Source of the DNA: RBG-16-66-20 sp049651845
GTDB lineage: Bacteria > Pseudomonadota > Gammaproteobacteria > Burkholderiales > SG8-39
Direction of reading: 5' to 3'
NCBI GenBank assembly: GCA_049651845.1
Contig: JBASCW010000068.1
Span: 1 to 31,319, forward strand
Length of the DNA stretch: 31,319 nucleotides
Part shown: positions 16,740 to 23,816 of the stretch, piece by piece
Layout of the letters: each line of letters opens with the position of its first letter
Position numbering within the stretch: the first letter of the stretch is position 1
Notes under the pieces: generated by a model
Told to the model about the DNA's origin: nothing
The model's database searches: none
The model's input: the letters and a program-made list of their open reading frames with translations, nothing else
Translations under genes and position numbers: made by a program

Positions 16740-17787
16740 TTTTGCGGTTGGCTTCGAGGCGCGCGTCCACGATCGCCACGATCTCATCGACCGCCGCCGA
16801 GCGCATGCCCTTTTGCGCTCCGATCGCCTTGACCAGGCGGTCGGTGCGTTCGATGTTCGGGGCGCCCGCCTCCACGGCACGTGCGGCGGACGACGGGGTG
16901 AGGAGCGACTGCGCCGCGGCCGCGTACTTCTCGAACGGCACCATGTCCTTCTCGCTGGCGCCGAGCGAGACGCAGAGCTTCACCACGAAGTCGTACACCG
17001 AGCGCGAGGTTTCGAGGTCCGAATGCACCGTCTCCTTGATGGAGCGGATGCCGTCCTTTCGGATGCAGCGGTAGTTGCCCGCGAGCAGCATCGCCCACTT
17101 GGCGAGCGGCACGAACACCGAGTCGTGGACCTTGAGCTTGACCGGCAGCTCCATGCCCTCGAAGCGCGCGGCCTCGATGTCCGCTTCGAGCCGGCGCAGC
17201 AGCGCCGTGTGCGCTTCGGCGTCGAAGCGCGCGGACTTGAAATTGGTCGGCAGCCGCACCTGCAGTACGTTCACCTTTTCCTCGGGCGGGCGGAACGCCT
17301 GCGGATCGGGGCTGCAGAGCGTTATCAGCTTCGGCTCGAAGCCGTCCCAGACGGAGGCATCGGTGAAGCAGTCGCGCAGCGACGCCGTCTGCAGGCCCGG
17401 AATGCGCGCGAGATAGGGCAGCGGCGGAATGTTCATGATCGACATGCAGGGCAGCTTCGCCCTGGCGACCGCTTCGAGCAGCTCGCGCACGCCGGGCGAG
17501 CGGTATTGCGGTTCCTGCATGCCGAGGACCACGAGGTCGACGCCGGCGGTGCGCGCCTCCGCGGGCGTGCACGCCGCGAGCTTGCCGGGCAGCTTGCGCG
17601 AGTTGACCTCGACCAGGCCCTGGCGGCCCTTCACCGGCAGGCGGACCACCGCGCCTTCCTTGTTGAACAGCTCGGCTTCCGCGGGTGTGCACACCATCGT
17701 CGCGTGGTGGCCCGCCAGCACGATCTTGGTGGCGAGCAGCGAGCCGTAGGAAGCGCCGAAGATCAGAACGTTCACTGGATTTTTCAT
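16735..17787 (-). CDS. Ketopantoate reductase-like NAD(P)-dependent oxidoreductase, orphan
   Basis: The 350-aa protein opens with VNVLIFGASYGSLLATKIVLAGHHATMVC, a Rossmann fold start of the ketopantoate reductase (PanE/ApbA) type, but with G-A-S-Y-G-S in place of the usual G-x-G-x-x-G/A. The rest is compatible with an N-terminal dinucleotide domain (about 1-190, with VDLVVLGMQEPQY as a later strand) and an all-helical C-terminal domain (about 200-350), in which LAKWAMLLAGN may be the K...N substrate segment. It is longer than typical PanE (about 300 aa), and no pantothenate genes are near, so I do not call it panE. The substrate is unknown. It is transcribed alone, divergent from aceB; a weak TAGATT box (17800-17795) lies seven bases before the ATG. 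Its last codons and stop are formed by the inverted repeat. Confidence 0.7.
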   Translation of the reverse strand: MKNPVNVLIFGASYGSLLATKIVLAGHHATMVCTPAEAELFNKEGAVVRLPVKGRQGLVEVNSRKLPGKLAACTPAEARTAGVDLVVLGMQEPQYRSPGVRELLEAVARAKLPCMSIMNIPPLPYLARIPGLQTASLRDCFTDASVWDGFEPKLITLCSPDPQAFRPPEEKVNVLQVRLPTNFKSARFDAEAHTALLRRLEADIEAARFEGMELPVKLKVHDSVFVPLAKWAMLLAGNYRCIRKDGIRSIKETVHSDLETSRSVYDFVVKLCVSLGASEKDMVPFEKYAAAAQSLLTPSSAARAVEAGAPNIERTDRLVKAIGAQKGMRSAAVDEIVAIVDARLEANRKK

Positions 17788-17873
17788 AATGTGAAATCTA
17801 GCTCCGCACTATGGAAGGCGAGACTACCCCCGCAAACTGGCCGCCGCAACCGGCGGCGCAGCACGATTTCATG

Positions 17874-17902
17874 TTGCGGCGCGAAATCGCAGTCCCTAAA
17901 AT
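17874..17902 (+). promoter_or_regulatory. Sigma-70-like promoter placing aceB transcription start at its ATG
   Basis: TTGCGG (17874-17879), an exact 17-bp spacer and TAAAAT (17897-17902, five of six consensus bases) precede the ATG at 17909 by six bases. The expected start of transcription coincides with the A of the start codon. No Shine-Dalgarno sequence is present. Confidence 0.5.
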
Positions 17903-17908
17903 GGTGCG

Positions 17909-19507
17909 ATGCACATGTCGCATCCGCTACCGCAGGGCGTTTCCATATCCGGCGCGATCACGCCGGAATTCGCGCAGATCCTCACGCCGGAAGCGCTCGC
18001 GTTCCTCGCCAAGCTGCACCGGCAGTTCGAGGCGCGCCGCCAGGAGCTGCTCGCGCGCCGCGCCGTCCGGCAAAAAGAGTTCGACGCAGGTGTTCTTCCT
18101 GATTTCTTGATTGATACGAAAAAAATCAGGGAGTCGGACTGGCAGATCTCGCCACAGCCTAAGGACCTGCTCGACCGGCGCGTCGAGATCACCGGGCCGA
18201 CCGACCGCAAGATGGTGATCAACGCGCTCAACTGCGGCGCTTCGACCTTCATGGCGGACTTCGAGGACGCCAACTGCCCGACCTGGTTCAACATGATCGA
18301 CGGGCAACTCAACCTGCGCGACGCGGTGCGCCGCAGCATCACGCTCGAGCAGGGCGGCAAGAGCTACCGGCTAAACGACAAGACCGCGGTGCTGCTGCCG
18401 CGGCCGCGCGGCTGGCACCTGGACGAAAAGCACCTCACGATCGACGGCAAGCCGGTCGCCGGCGGCATCTTCGACTTCGCGCTCTACTTCTTCCACAACG
18501 CGAAAGAGCTCATCGCGCGCGGCAGCGGCCCGTATTTCTACCTGCCGAAGATGGAATCGCACCTCGAGGCGAGACTGTGGAATGAAATTTTCGTTTTCTC
18601 CCAGGAACATTTGGGAATTCCCAAGGGAACAATCAAAGCAACCTGCCTGATCGAAACCGTCGTTGCGGCGTTCGAGATGGACGAAATCCTGTGGGAGCTG
18701 AAGGAGCATTCGGCGGGGCTCAACATCGGCCGCTGGGACTACATCTTCTCCTGCATCAAGAAATTCCGCGGCAACAAGGATTTCTGCCTCGCCGACCGCG
18801 CGCAGGTGACGATGACCGCGCCGTTCATGCGCAGCTACGCGCTGCTGCTCGTGAAGACCTGCCACCGGCGCGGGGCGCCGGCGATGGGCGGCATGGCGGC
18901 GCAGATCCCGATCAAGAACGACCCGGCGGCCAACGAGGCTGCGCTCGAAAAGGTGCGCCAGGACAAGCTGCGCGAGGTGACCGACGGCTGCGACGGCACC
19001 TGGGTCGCGCACCCGGCGCTGGTGCCGATCGCCAAGGAAGTGTTCGACCGGCACATGCCGCAGCCGAACCAATACGGCAAGCAGCGCCCGGACGTGAACG
19101 TCGCGGCGAAGGACCTGCTCGACTTCAAGCCGTCGGCGCCGATCACCGAGGCGGGCCTGCGCAACAACATTTCGGTCGGCATCCAGTACCTGGGCGCCTG
19201 GCTCGCGGGCAACGGCTGCGTGCCGGTGTTCAACCTCATGGAAGACGCCGCCACCGCGGAAATCTCTCGCTCGCAGATCTGGCAGTGGATCCGCTCGCCC
19301 AAGGGCGTGCTCGACGACGGCCGCAAGGTCACGGTGGAGCTGGTCGACCGGCTGCTCAAGGAGGAATTGCCGAAGGTGAAAACCACTCTGGGCGAGGACG
19401 CCTGGAAGGCGGGCAAGTACGAAGAGGGCGCGAAGCTCTTCGCGCGCATCACCGAGGGCGACTACGTAGAATTCCTGACGCTGCCCGCCTACGCGCTGAT
19501 CGACTAG
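17909..19507 (+). CDS. aceB: Malate synthase A
   Basis: AceB condenses glyoxylate with acetyl-CoA to malate, the second step of the glyoxylate bypass. The 532-aa length matches the A isoform (G is over 700 aa). Landmarks: the catalytic arginine region LLPRPRGWHLDEKHL (about 163-177); GPYFYLPKMESHLEA (about 207-221); the family signature KEHSAGLNIGRWDYIF (about 267-282); and NLMEDAATAEISRSQIWQW near the C-terminus. Two ATGs are close together (17909 and 17915); I use 17909 because it lies where the upstream promoter-like element should start transcription, but MSHPLPQG from 17915 is equally possible. Isocitrate lyase is not in the window. The stop is separated by one base from the stop of the convergent xth gene. 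Patches at 18085-18135 and 18580-18660 are AT-richer than the rest. Confidence 0.96.
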   Translation: MHMSHPLPQGVSISGAITPEFAQILTPEALAFLAKLHRQFEARRQELLARRAVRQKEFDAGVLPDFLIDTKKIRESDWQISPQPKDLLDRRVEITGPTDRKMVINALNCGASTFMADFEDANCPTWFNMIDGQLNLRDAVRRSITLEQGGKSYRLNDKTAVLLPRPRGWHLDEKHLTIDGKPVAGGIFDFALYFFHNAKELIARGSGPYFYLPKMESHLEARLWNEIFVFSQEHLGIPKGTIKATCLIETVVAAFEMDEILWELKEHSAGLNIGRWDYIFSCIKKFRGNKDFCLADRAQVTMTAPFMRSYALLLVKTCHRRGAPAMGGMAAQIPIKNDPAANEAALEKVRQDKLREVTDGCDGTWVAHPALVPIAKEVFDRHMPQPNQYGKQRPDVNVAAKDLLDFKPSAPITEAGLRNNISVGIQYLGAWLAGNGCVPVFNLMEDAATAEISRSQIWQWIRSPKGVLDDGRKVTVELVDRLLKEELPKVKTTLGEDAWKAGKYEEGAKLFARITEGDYVEFLTLPAYALID

Positions 19508-19508
19508 G

Positions 19509-20273
19509 TCAGGAAAACTCGGCGACCACGGGCGCGTGGTCCGAAGGGCGCTCGAGCTTGCGCGGCGCCTTGTCCACGGAGCTGCTCTTGCAGCGCGCGG
19601 CGAGGGGCGGCGAGACTAGAATGTGATCGATGCGCAGGCCCGCGTTGCGCCGGAAGCCCATCATCCGGTAGTCCCACCAGGAATAGATTTTTTCCGGCTG
19701 CTCGAACAGCCGGAACGAGTCCTTGAGCCCGAGGGCGAGCAGCGCGCGCCAGGCCGCGCGCTCGGGCTCGGACACGTGCACCTGGCCTTCCCATGCCTTG
19801 GGATCGTGCACGTCGCGGTCCTCGGGCGCGACGTTGAAGTCGCCCGCGACCGCGAGCTGCGCGTGGCGCTGCAGCTCCGCGGCGAGGTAGCCGCGCAGCG
19901 CCGCGAACCAGCGCAGCTTGTACTCGTACTTCTCGGAGCCCACGGCCTGGCCGTTCGGGCAGTAGACGCAGACCACGCGCACGCCGCCGATGCTGGCCGC
20001 GATGACGCGCTTCTGCTCGTCGGCGAAATCCGGGATTCCCATGCGCACGTCCGCCGCCTCGCTGCGCGAGAGGATCGCCACGCCGTTGTAGGTCTTCTGG
20101 CCGTAGTACGCGGCGCGGTAGCCCGCGTCCTCGAGCTCGGCGCGCGGGAATCTCGCGTCCTCGAGTTTGAGCTCCTGCAGGCAGACCGCGTCGGGCTGCG
20201 CCTGTGCGAGCCAGTCGAGCAGCTGGGGCAGGCGGACCTTCAGCGAATTGACGTTCCACGCCGCAAGCTTCAT
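19509..20273 (-). CDS. xth: Exodeoxyribonuclease III
   Basis: This enzyme is a Mg2+-dependent 3'-5' exonuclease and AP endonuclease for base-excision repair. The 254-aa length is standard. Conserved motifs, in order: WNVNSL (Asn7 region); CLQELKLED (metal-binding Glu); YGQKTYNGVAILSR; VYCPNGQAV (Tyr and Asn of the active site); AVAGDFNVAPEDRDVHD (Asp and Asn); YSWWDYRM; LRIDHILVS; and SDHAPVVAEF (Asp and catalytic His). It is the last gene of the minus-strand run folD-prlC-glutaredoxin-like-xth and begins 15 bp after the preceding stop. Sequence alone does not tell ExoIII (XthA) from the closely related ExoA-type enzymes. No terminator is visible between its stop and that of aceB. Confidence 0.94.
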   Translation of the reverse strand: MKLAAWNVNSLKVRLPQLLDWLAQAQPDAVCLQELKLEDARFPRAELEDAGYRAAYYGQKTYNGVAILSRSEAADVRMGIPDFADEQKRVIAASIGGVRVVCVYCPNGQAVGSEKYEYKLRWFAALRGYLAAELQRHAQLAVAGDFNVAPEDRDVHDPKAWEGQVHVSEPERAAWRALLALGLKDSFRLFEQPEKIYSWWDYRMMGFRRNAGLRIDHILVSPPLAARCKSSSVDKAPRKLERPSDHAPVVAEFS

Positions 20274-20288
20274 CTCGCGGCCGCGCAG

Positions 20289-20873
20289 CTACTTGGTTTC
20301 GGGTACGCCGTAGGGTCCGGGTTTGGGCGCGGGGCCCTGCAGGCCGCTCGGATCGTAGGGTCCGGGCTTGGGCGCGGGGCCGACCAGGCCGCTGGTGTCA
20401 TAGGGCCCGGGCTTGGGTCCCGGCGCGGGCTTTTGCGCTTCTGCCTTCGCGGCATCGGCAGCTTGGGGCGGCGGTGGCGCGGCCTGGTTGCGCGGCGGGT
20501 ATGTGCCTGCGGCCGGGTAGCCGGCCGACGACAGCAGATCCTCGATCTGGGCCGGGTCGAATCCGGTCAGCATGGTGCGTCCGACGACGATCACCGGCAC
20601 CTGGTTGGAGCCCGAAACCTTCTTGAGATTTTCCTGCGTCTCCTCGTTCCAGACCTGCTCCTCGGTGAACGGGACGCTGCGCTGGTTCAGCGCCGCGCGC
20701 ATCTTCTCGCAAAGCTCCTTGCAGTTCGGCGAGGTGTAGATCGTGACCGGGAAGTCCTTCTGCGCGCGCGCGATCTCGTAAGGCAGCGGCGGCGCGCTCG
20801 ATTGCGCCTGCGCGGAGCCCGCGGCAAGCACGGCCGCTCCCGCCGCAACCGCAAAAAAGACCTGCAAAATCAT
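20289..20873 (-). CDS. Exported glutaredoxin-like protein with proline-rich tandem repeats
   Basis: The 194-aa protein starts MILQVFFAVAAGAAVLAAGS and has a signal peptide probably cleaved after AQA (about residue 22-23). A thioredoxin-fold/glutaredoxin domain follows (about 39-115). It includes VTIYTSPNCKELCEKM, where the two cysteines are three residues apart (C-x-x-x-C rather than C-x-x-C), and the cis-proline loop NQVPVIVVG. The C-terminal tail (about 120-194) is low-complexity and proline-rich, with a 15-residue unit (GPAPKPGPYDPSGLQ type) repeated nearly three times; it also shows as a 45-bp DNA repeat. Export suggests a redox or metal role in the periplasm, but no partner is visible. 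The ATG overlaps the prlC stop (ATGA), so translation is probably coupled. Function is inferred from the fold only. Confidence 0.78.
   Translation of the reverse strand: MILQVFFAVAAGAAVLAAGSAQAQSSAPPLPYEIARAQKDFPVTIYTSPNCKELCEKMRAALNQRSVPFTEEQVWNEETQENLKKVSGSNQVPVIVVGRTMLTGFDPAQIEDLLSSAGYPAAGTYPPRNQAAPPPPQAADAAKAEAQKPAPGPKPGPYDTSGLVGPAPKPGPYDPSGLQGPAPKPGPYGVPETK
20311..20430. repeat. 45-bp in-frame tandem repeat in the glutaredoxin-like gene
   Basis: Units begin at 20311, 20356 and 20401, each opening TAGGG(T/C)CCGGG(T/C)TTGGG, with a period of 45 bp (15 codons) and about 2.7 copies. The units differ at several positions, partly silent. They encode the PKPGPYD-SGL-GPA repeats at the C-terminus. 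Confidence 0.85.
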
Positions 20874-22909
20874 GCGGGAATCATACCACTGTGCTTTAGC
20901 AGGGCATCGACGGTCGGCTCGCGGCCGCGGAAGGCGCGGAACGATTCGGCCGCAGGCCGGCTGCCGCCCACCGCGAGGATTTCGTCGCGGAAGCGCGCGC
21001 CGGTCTGCGCGTCGAGCACGCCGCCGGCAGCGCGCCGCTCTTCGAACGCGCTGTAGGCATCGGCCGAGAGCACCTCGGCCCACTTGTAGCTGTAGTAGCC
21101 CGCCGCGTAGCCGCCGGCGAAGATGTGGCCGAAGCTGTTCGGGAAGCGGTTCCAGGCCGGCGGCACGAAGACGGCGACCTCGAGGCGCACCTCGTCGAGC
21201 AGCTCGAGCGCGCTGCGGCCCGCGGCCGGCGAGAAATCCGCGTGCAGGCGCATGTCGAACAGCGCGAACTCGATCTGGCGCAGCATGTCGAGGCCCGACT
21301 GGAAGTTCTTCGCGGCGCGCATCTTGTCGAACAGCGCGCGCGGCAGCGGCGCGCCCGTGTCGACGTGGCGCGTCATGCCGCAGAGCACCTCCCATTCCCA
21401 GCAGAAATTCTCCATGAACTGGCTCGGCAGCTCGACCGCGTCCCACTCCACGCCCGAGAGGCCCGAGACGCCGAGGTCCTCGGCGCGCGTGAGCAGGTGG
21501 TGCAGGCCGTGGCCGAACTCGTGGAACAGCGTGATCACCTCGTCGTGCGTGAAGAGGGCGGGCTTTCCGCCCACCGGCCGCGAGAAGTTGCAGTTGAGAT
21601 AGGTCACCGGGAGCTGGATCCCCCCATTGATGCGCCGGCGCGAGATCGCGCCGTCCATCCACGCGCCGCCCTGCTTGGACTCGCGCGCGTAGAGATCCAG
21701 GTAGAACTGCCCGACGGCTTCGCCCGCGGGACTGCAGATTTCGAAGAAGCGCACGTCCTCGTGCCAGACCGGCGCCTGCGCGGGCGCGACGCGCACGCCG
21801 TAGAGCGCCTCCACCACCTTGAACACGCCGGCGATCGCCTGCGGCTCGGGAAAGTACTGCTTCACCTCCTGGTCGGAGAAGGCATAGCGCTGCGCGCGCA
21901 GCTTCTCCGAGGCGTAGGCGAGGTCCCAGGACTCGAGCTGCGCGAGCCCCAGCTCGGCCCTCGCGAACTCGCGCAGCTCGGCGAGGTCGCGCTCGGCGAA
22001 GGGCCGCGCGCGCCGCGCGAGGTCGCGCAGGAACTCGAGCACCTGCGCCGGGCTGCGCGCCATCTTCGGCACCAGCGAGACTTCCGCGAAGCTGCCGTAG
22101 CCGAGCATGCGCGCGTTTTCCTCGCGCAGCGCGAGCGTGCGCGCGATCGGCGCGGTGTTGTCCCACTCCGGCTTGCCGAACTCCGAGGCGCGCGTCGCCG
22201 ATTCCCGGTACAGCGTCTCGCGCAGCGCGCGGTCCTCGGCGTACTGCATCACCGGCCAGTACGAGGGCATGTGCAGCGTGAATTTCCATCCGGGCTTGCC
22301 GTCCTTCTCTGCCGCGGCGCGCGCGGTCTCGATCGCGTCGGCCGGGATGCCCGCGAGGCGCTTCCCGTCCTCGATCACCAGCGCGTAGGCATTGGTCGCG
22401 TCGAGCACATTCTCGGAAAACTTCGCCGCAAGCGAGGCGAGCTCCTCCTGGATCGCCGCGTAGCGCGGCTTCTTGTCCTCCGGCAGCTCGGCGCCGCCCA
22501 GCCTGAAGTCGCGCAGCGCGTCGTCGACGATCTTCCGGCGCGCCGGCGCGAGCGCGGCGTACTGCGCGGAAGCCGCGAGCTGTTTGTATTTCTCGAAGCG
22601 CGCGGTGTCCTGTCCGAGCTCGGTCCAGTACTGCGTCACCTTGGGCAGGTTCGCGTTGTAGGCCTCGCGCAGCGCGGGCGCGTCCATCACCGCGTGCAGG
22701 TGCCCGACCTGTCCCCAGGCGCGGCCCAGGCGCTCGTTGGCGTCTTCCAGCGGCGCGACGAACTCGTCCCAGGTCGCCGGCGCCGCCGCGGTTCGATCGC
22801 GCACGGCGCGCGCCTGCGCGAGCAGCTCGTCGACCGCTGGCGCGACGTGCTCGGGCCGGATGTCGGCGAACCTGGGCAGGCCGGAAAAATCAAGTAGAGG
22901 ATTGTTCAA
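20870..22909 (-). CDS. prlC: Oligopeptidase A (M3 family zinc metallopeptidase)
   Basis: The 679-aa protein has the length and layout of PrlC/OpdA, a cytosolic thimet-type oligopeptidase that degrades short peptides, including cleaved signal peptides. The zinc site HEFGHGLHHLLTRAEDLGVSG (about residues 465-485) contains the HExxH motif. Downstream WDAVELPSQFMENFCWE supplies the third ligand (Glu) and the family signature. FPNSFGHIFAGGYAAGYYSYKW near the C-terminus forms the substrate-binding Tyr/His region. The start codon is TTG 22909, with GGAG seven bases upstream; MNNPLLDFSGLPRFADIRPEH is the expected N-terminus. The start lies within the end of folD (20-bp overlap), and the stop overlaps the next gene's ATG, so the run is tightly coupled. 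Confidence 0.96.
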   Translation of the reverse strand: MNNPLLDFSGLPRFADIRPEHVAPAVDELLAQARAVRDRTAAAPATWDEFVAPLEDANERLGRAWGQVGHLHAVMDAPALREAYNANLPKVTQYWTELGQDTARFEKYKQLAASAQYAALAPARRKIVDDALRDFRLGGAELPEDKKPRYAAIQEELASLAAKFSENVLDATNAYALVIEDGKRLAGIPADAIETARAAAEKDGKPGWKFTLHMPSYWPVMQYAEDRALRETLYRESATRASEFGKPEWDNTAPIARTLALREENARMLGYGSFAEVSLVPKMARSPAQVLEFLRDLARRARPFAERDLAELREFARAELGLAQLESWDLAYASEKLRAQRYAFSDQEVKQYFPEPQAIAGVFKVVEALYGVRVAPAQAPVWHEDVRFFEICSPAGEAVGQFYLDLYARESKQGGAWMDGAISRRRINGGIQLPVTYLNCNFSRPVGGKPALFTHDEVITLFHEFGHGLHHLLTRAEDLGVSGLSGVEWDAVELPSQFMENFCWEWEVLCGMTRHVDTGAPLPRALFDKMRAAKNFQSGLDMLRQIEFALFDMRLHADFSPAAGRSALELLDEVRLEVAVFVPPAWNRFPNSFGHIFAGGYAAGYYSYKWAEVLSADAYSAFEERRAAGGVLDAQTGARFRDEILAVGGSRPAAESFRAFRGREPTVDALLKHSGMIPA

Positions 22910-23753
22910 GCGACAACTCCGCAGCGCGTACCGTGTTCACGATCAGCATGGCGACGGTCATCGGGCCGACGCCGCCCGGGACCGGCGTGATGCAGCCGGC
23001 GACGTCGCTCACCGCGGCGAAATCCACGTCGCCGCAGAGCTTGCCGTCGGCCATCCTGTTGATGCCCACGTCGATGACGCAGGCACCCGCTTTGACCATC
23101 TGCGCCGTGACGAGTTTCGCGCGTCCCACCGCCGCGACCAGCACGTCGGCCTGGCGCGTCACCGCCGCGAGGTCCTGGGTCTTCGAATGGCAGATGGTGA
23201 CGGTGGCGTCCTTTTGCAAGAGCAGCAGCGCGAGCGGCTTGCCGACGATGGTCGAGCGCCCGACGATCACCGCCTGCCGGCCGGCGAGCGCGATCCCCGC
23301 ATGCTCGAGCATGCGCATCACGCCCGCGGGGGTGCCCGGCACGAATCCCGGACGGCCCTGCAGCAGCGCGCCCAGGTTCATGGCGTGAAAGCCGTCCACG
23401 TCCTTCGCGGGCGAGATCGCGGGCAGGATGCGGTCGGCATCCAGGTGGCGCGGCAGCGGCAGTTGCAGCACGATGCCGTGCACTTCGCGCGCCGCGTTGA
23501 GTTGCGCGATGCGCTCGAGCAGCGCGCCTTCCGGGACGTCGCGCGGCAGCTCGTGCACTTCCGAGCGCAGGCCGGTCTCCTCGCACGCGCGCGACTTGTT
23601 GCGCACGTAAACGCGCGAAGCCGGGTCATCGCCGGCAAGGATCGCCGCGAGGCCGGGGCGCACGCCGCGCGCGGCGAGCGCATCGATCCTGTTTTTCAGC
23701 GACGCGCGCTCGGCGGCGGCGAGCGATTTCCCGTCGATCAGCGTTGCGGGCAT
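22890..23753 (-). CDS. folD: Bifunctional methylenetetrahydrofolate dehydrogenase/cyclohydrolase
   Basis: FolD interconverts 5,10-methylene-THF, 5,10-methenyl-THF and 10-formyl-THF with NADP+, supplying one-carbon units for purines and formyl-Met. The 287-aa length is standard. Motifs: YVRNKSRACEETG with the cyclohydrolase lysine K53; VHGIVLQLPLPRHLDADRIL; PAKDVDGFHAMNLG; the NADP-binding VIVGRSTIVGKPLALLLL; and the C-terminal signature PVPGGVGPMTVAML. Most FolDs carry PCTP before the substrate loop; this one has PGTP. The gene heads the minus-strand run folD-prlC-glutaredoxin-like-xth and is divergent from aceE. A TATAGT box on the minus strand (23764-23759) ends five bases before the ATG, and no Shine-Dalgarno sequence is visible. 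Confidence 0.97.
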   Translation of the reverse strand: MPATLIDGKSLAAAERASLKNRIDALAARGVRPGLAAILAGDDPASRVYVRNKSRACEETGLRSEVHELPRDVPEGALLERIAQLNAAREVHGIVLQLPLPRHLDADRILPAISPAKDVDGFHAMNLGALLQGRPGFVPGTPAGVMRMLEHAGIALAGRQAVIVGRSTIVGKPLALLLLQKDATVTICHSKTQDLAAVTRQADVLVAAVGRAKLVTAQMVKAGACVIDVGINRMADGKLCGDVDFAAVSDVAGCITPVPGGVGPMTVAMLIVNTVRAAELSLEQSST

Positions 23754-23758
23754 GGCAT

Positions 23759-23766
23759 ACTATAAA
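23759..23766. promoter_or_regulatory. Superimposed divergent -10 boxes for folD and aceE
   Basis: The octamer ACTATAAA gives TATAAA on the plus strand (23761-23766, toward aceE) and TATAGT on the minus strand (23764-23759, toward folD), each matching five of six -10 consensus bases. aceE would have a leader of about 45 nt with a strong GGAGGAAG Shine-Dalgarno sequence. folD would start at or near its ATG. No clear -35 element is seen on either side. Confidence 0.45.
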
Positions 23767-23816
23767 TCACCGCGATTCAACGACGCCCAGGCCACAAGCC
23801 CAAGCCGGAGGAAGCC

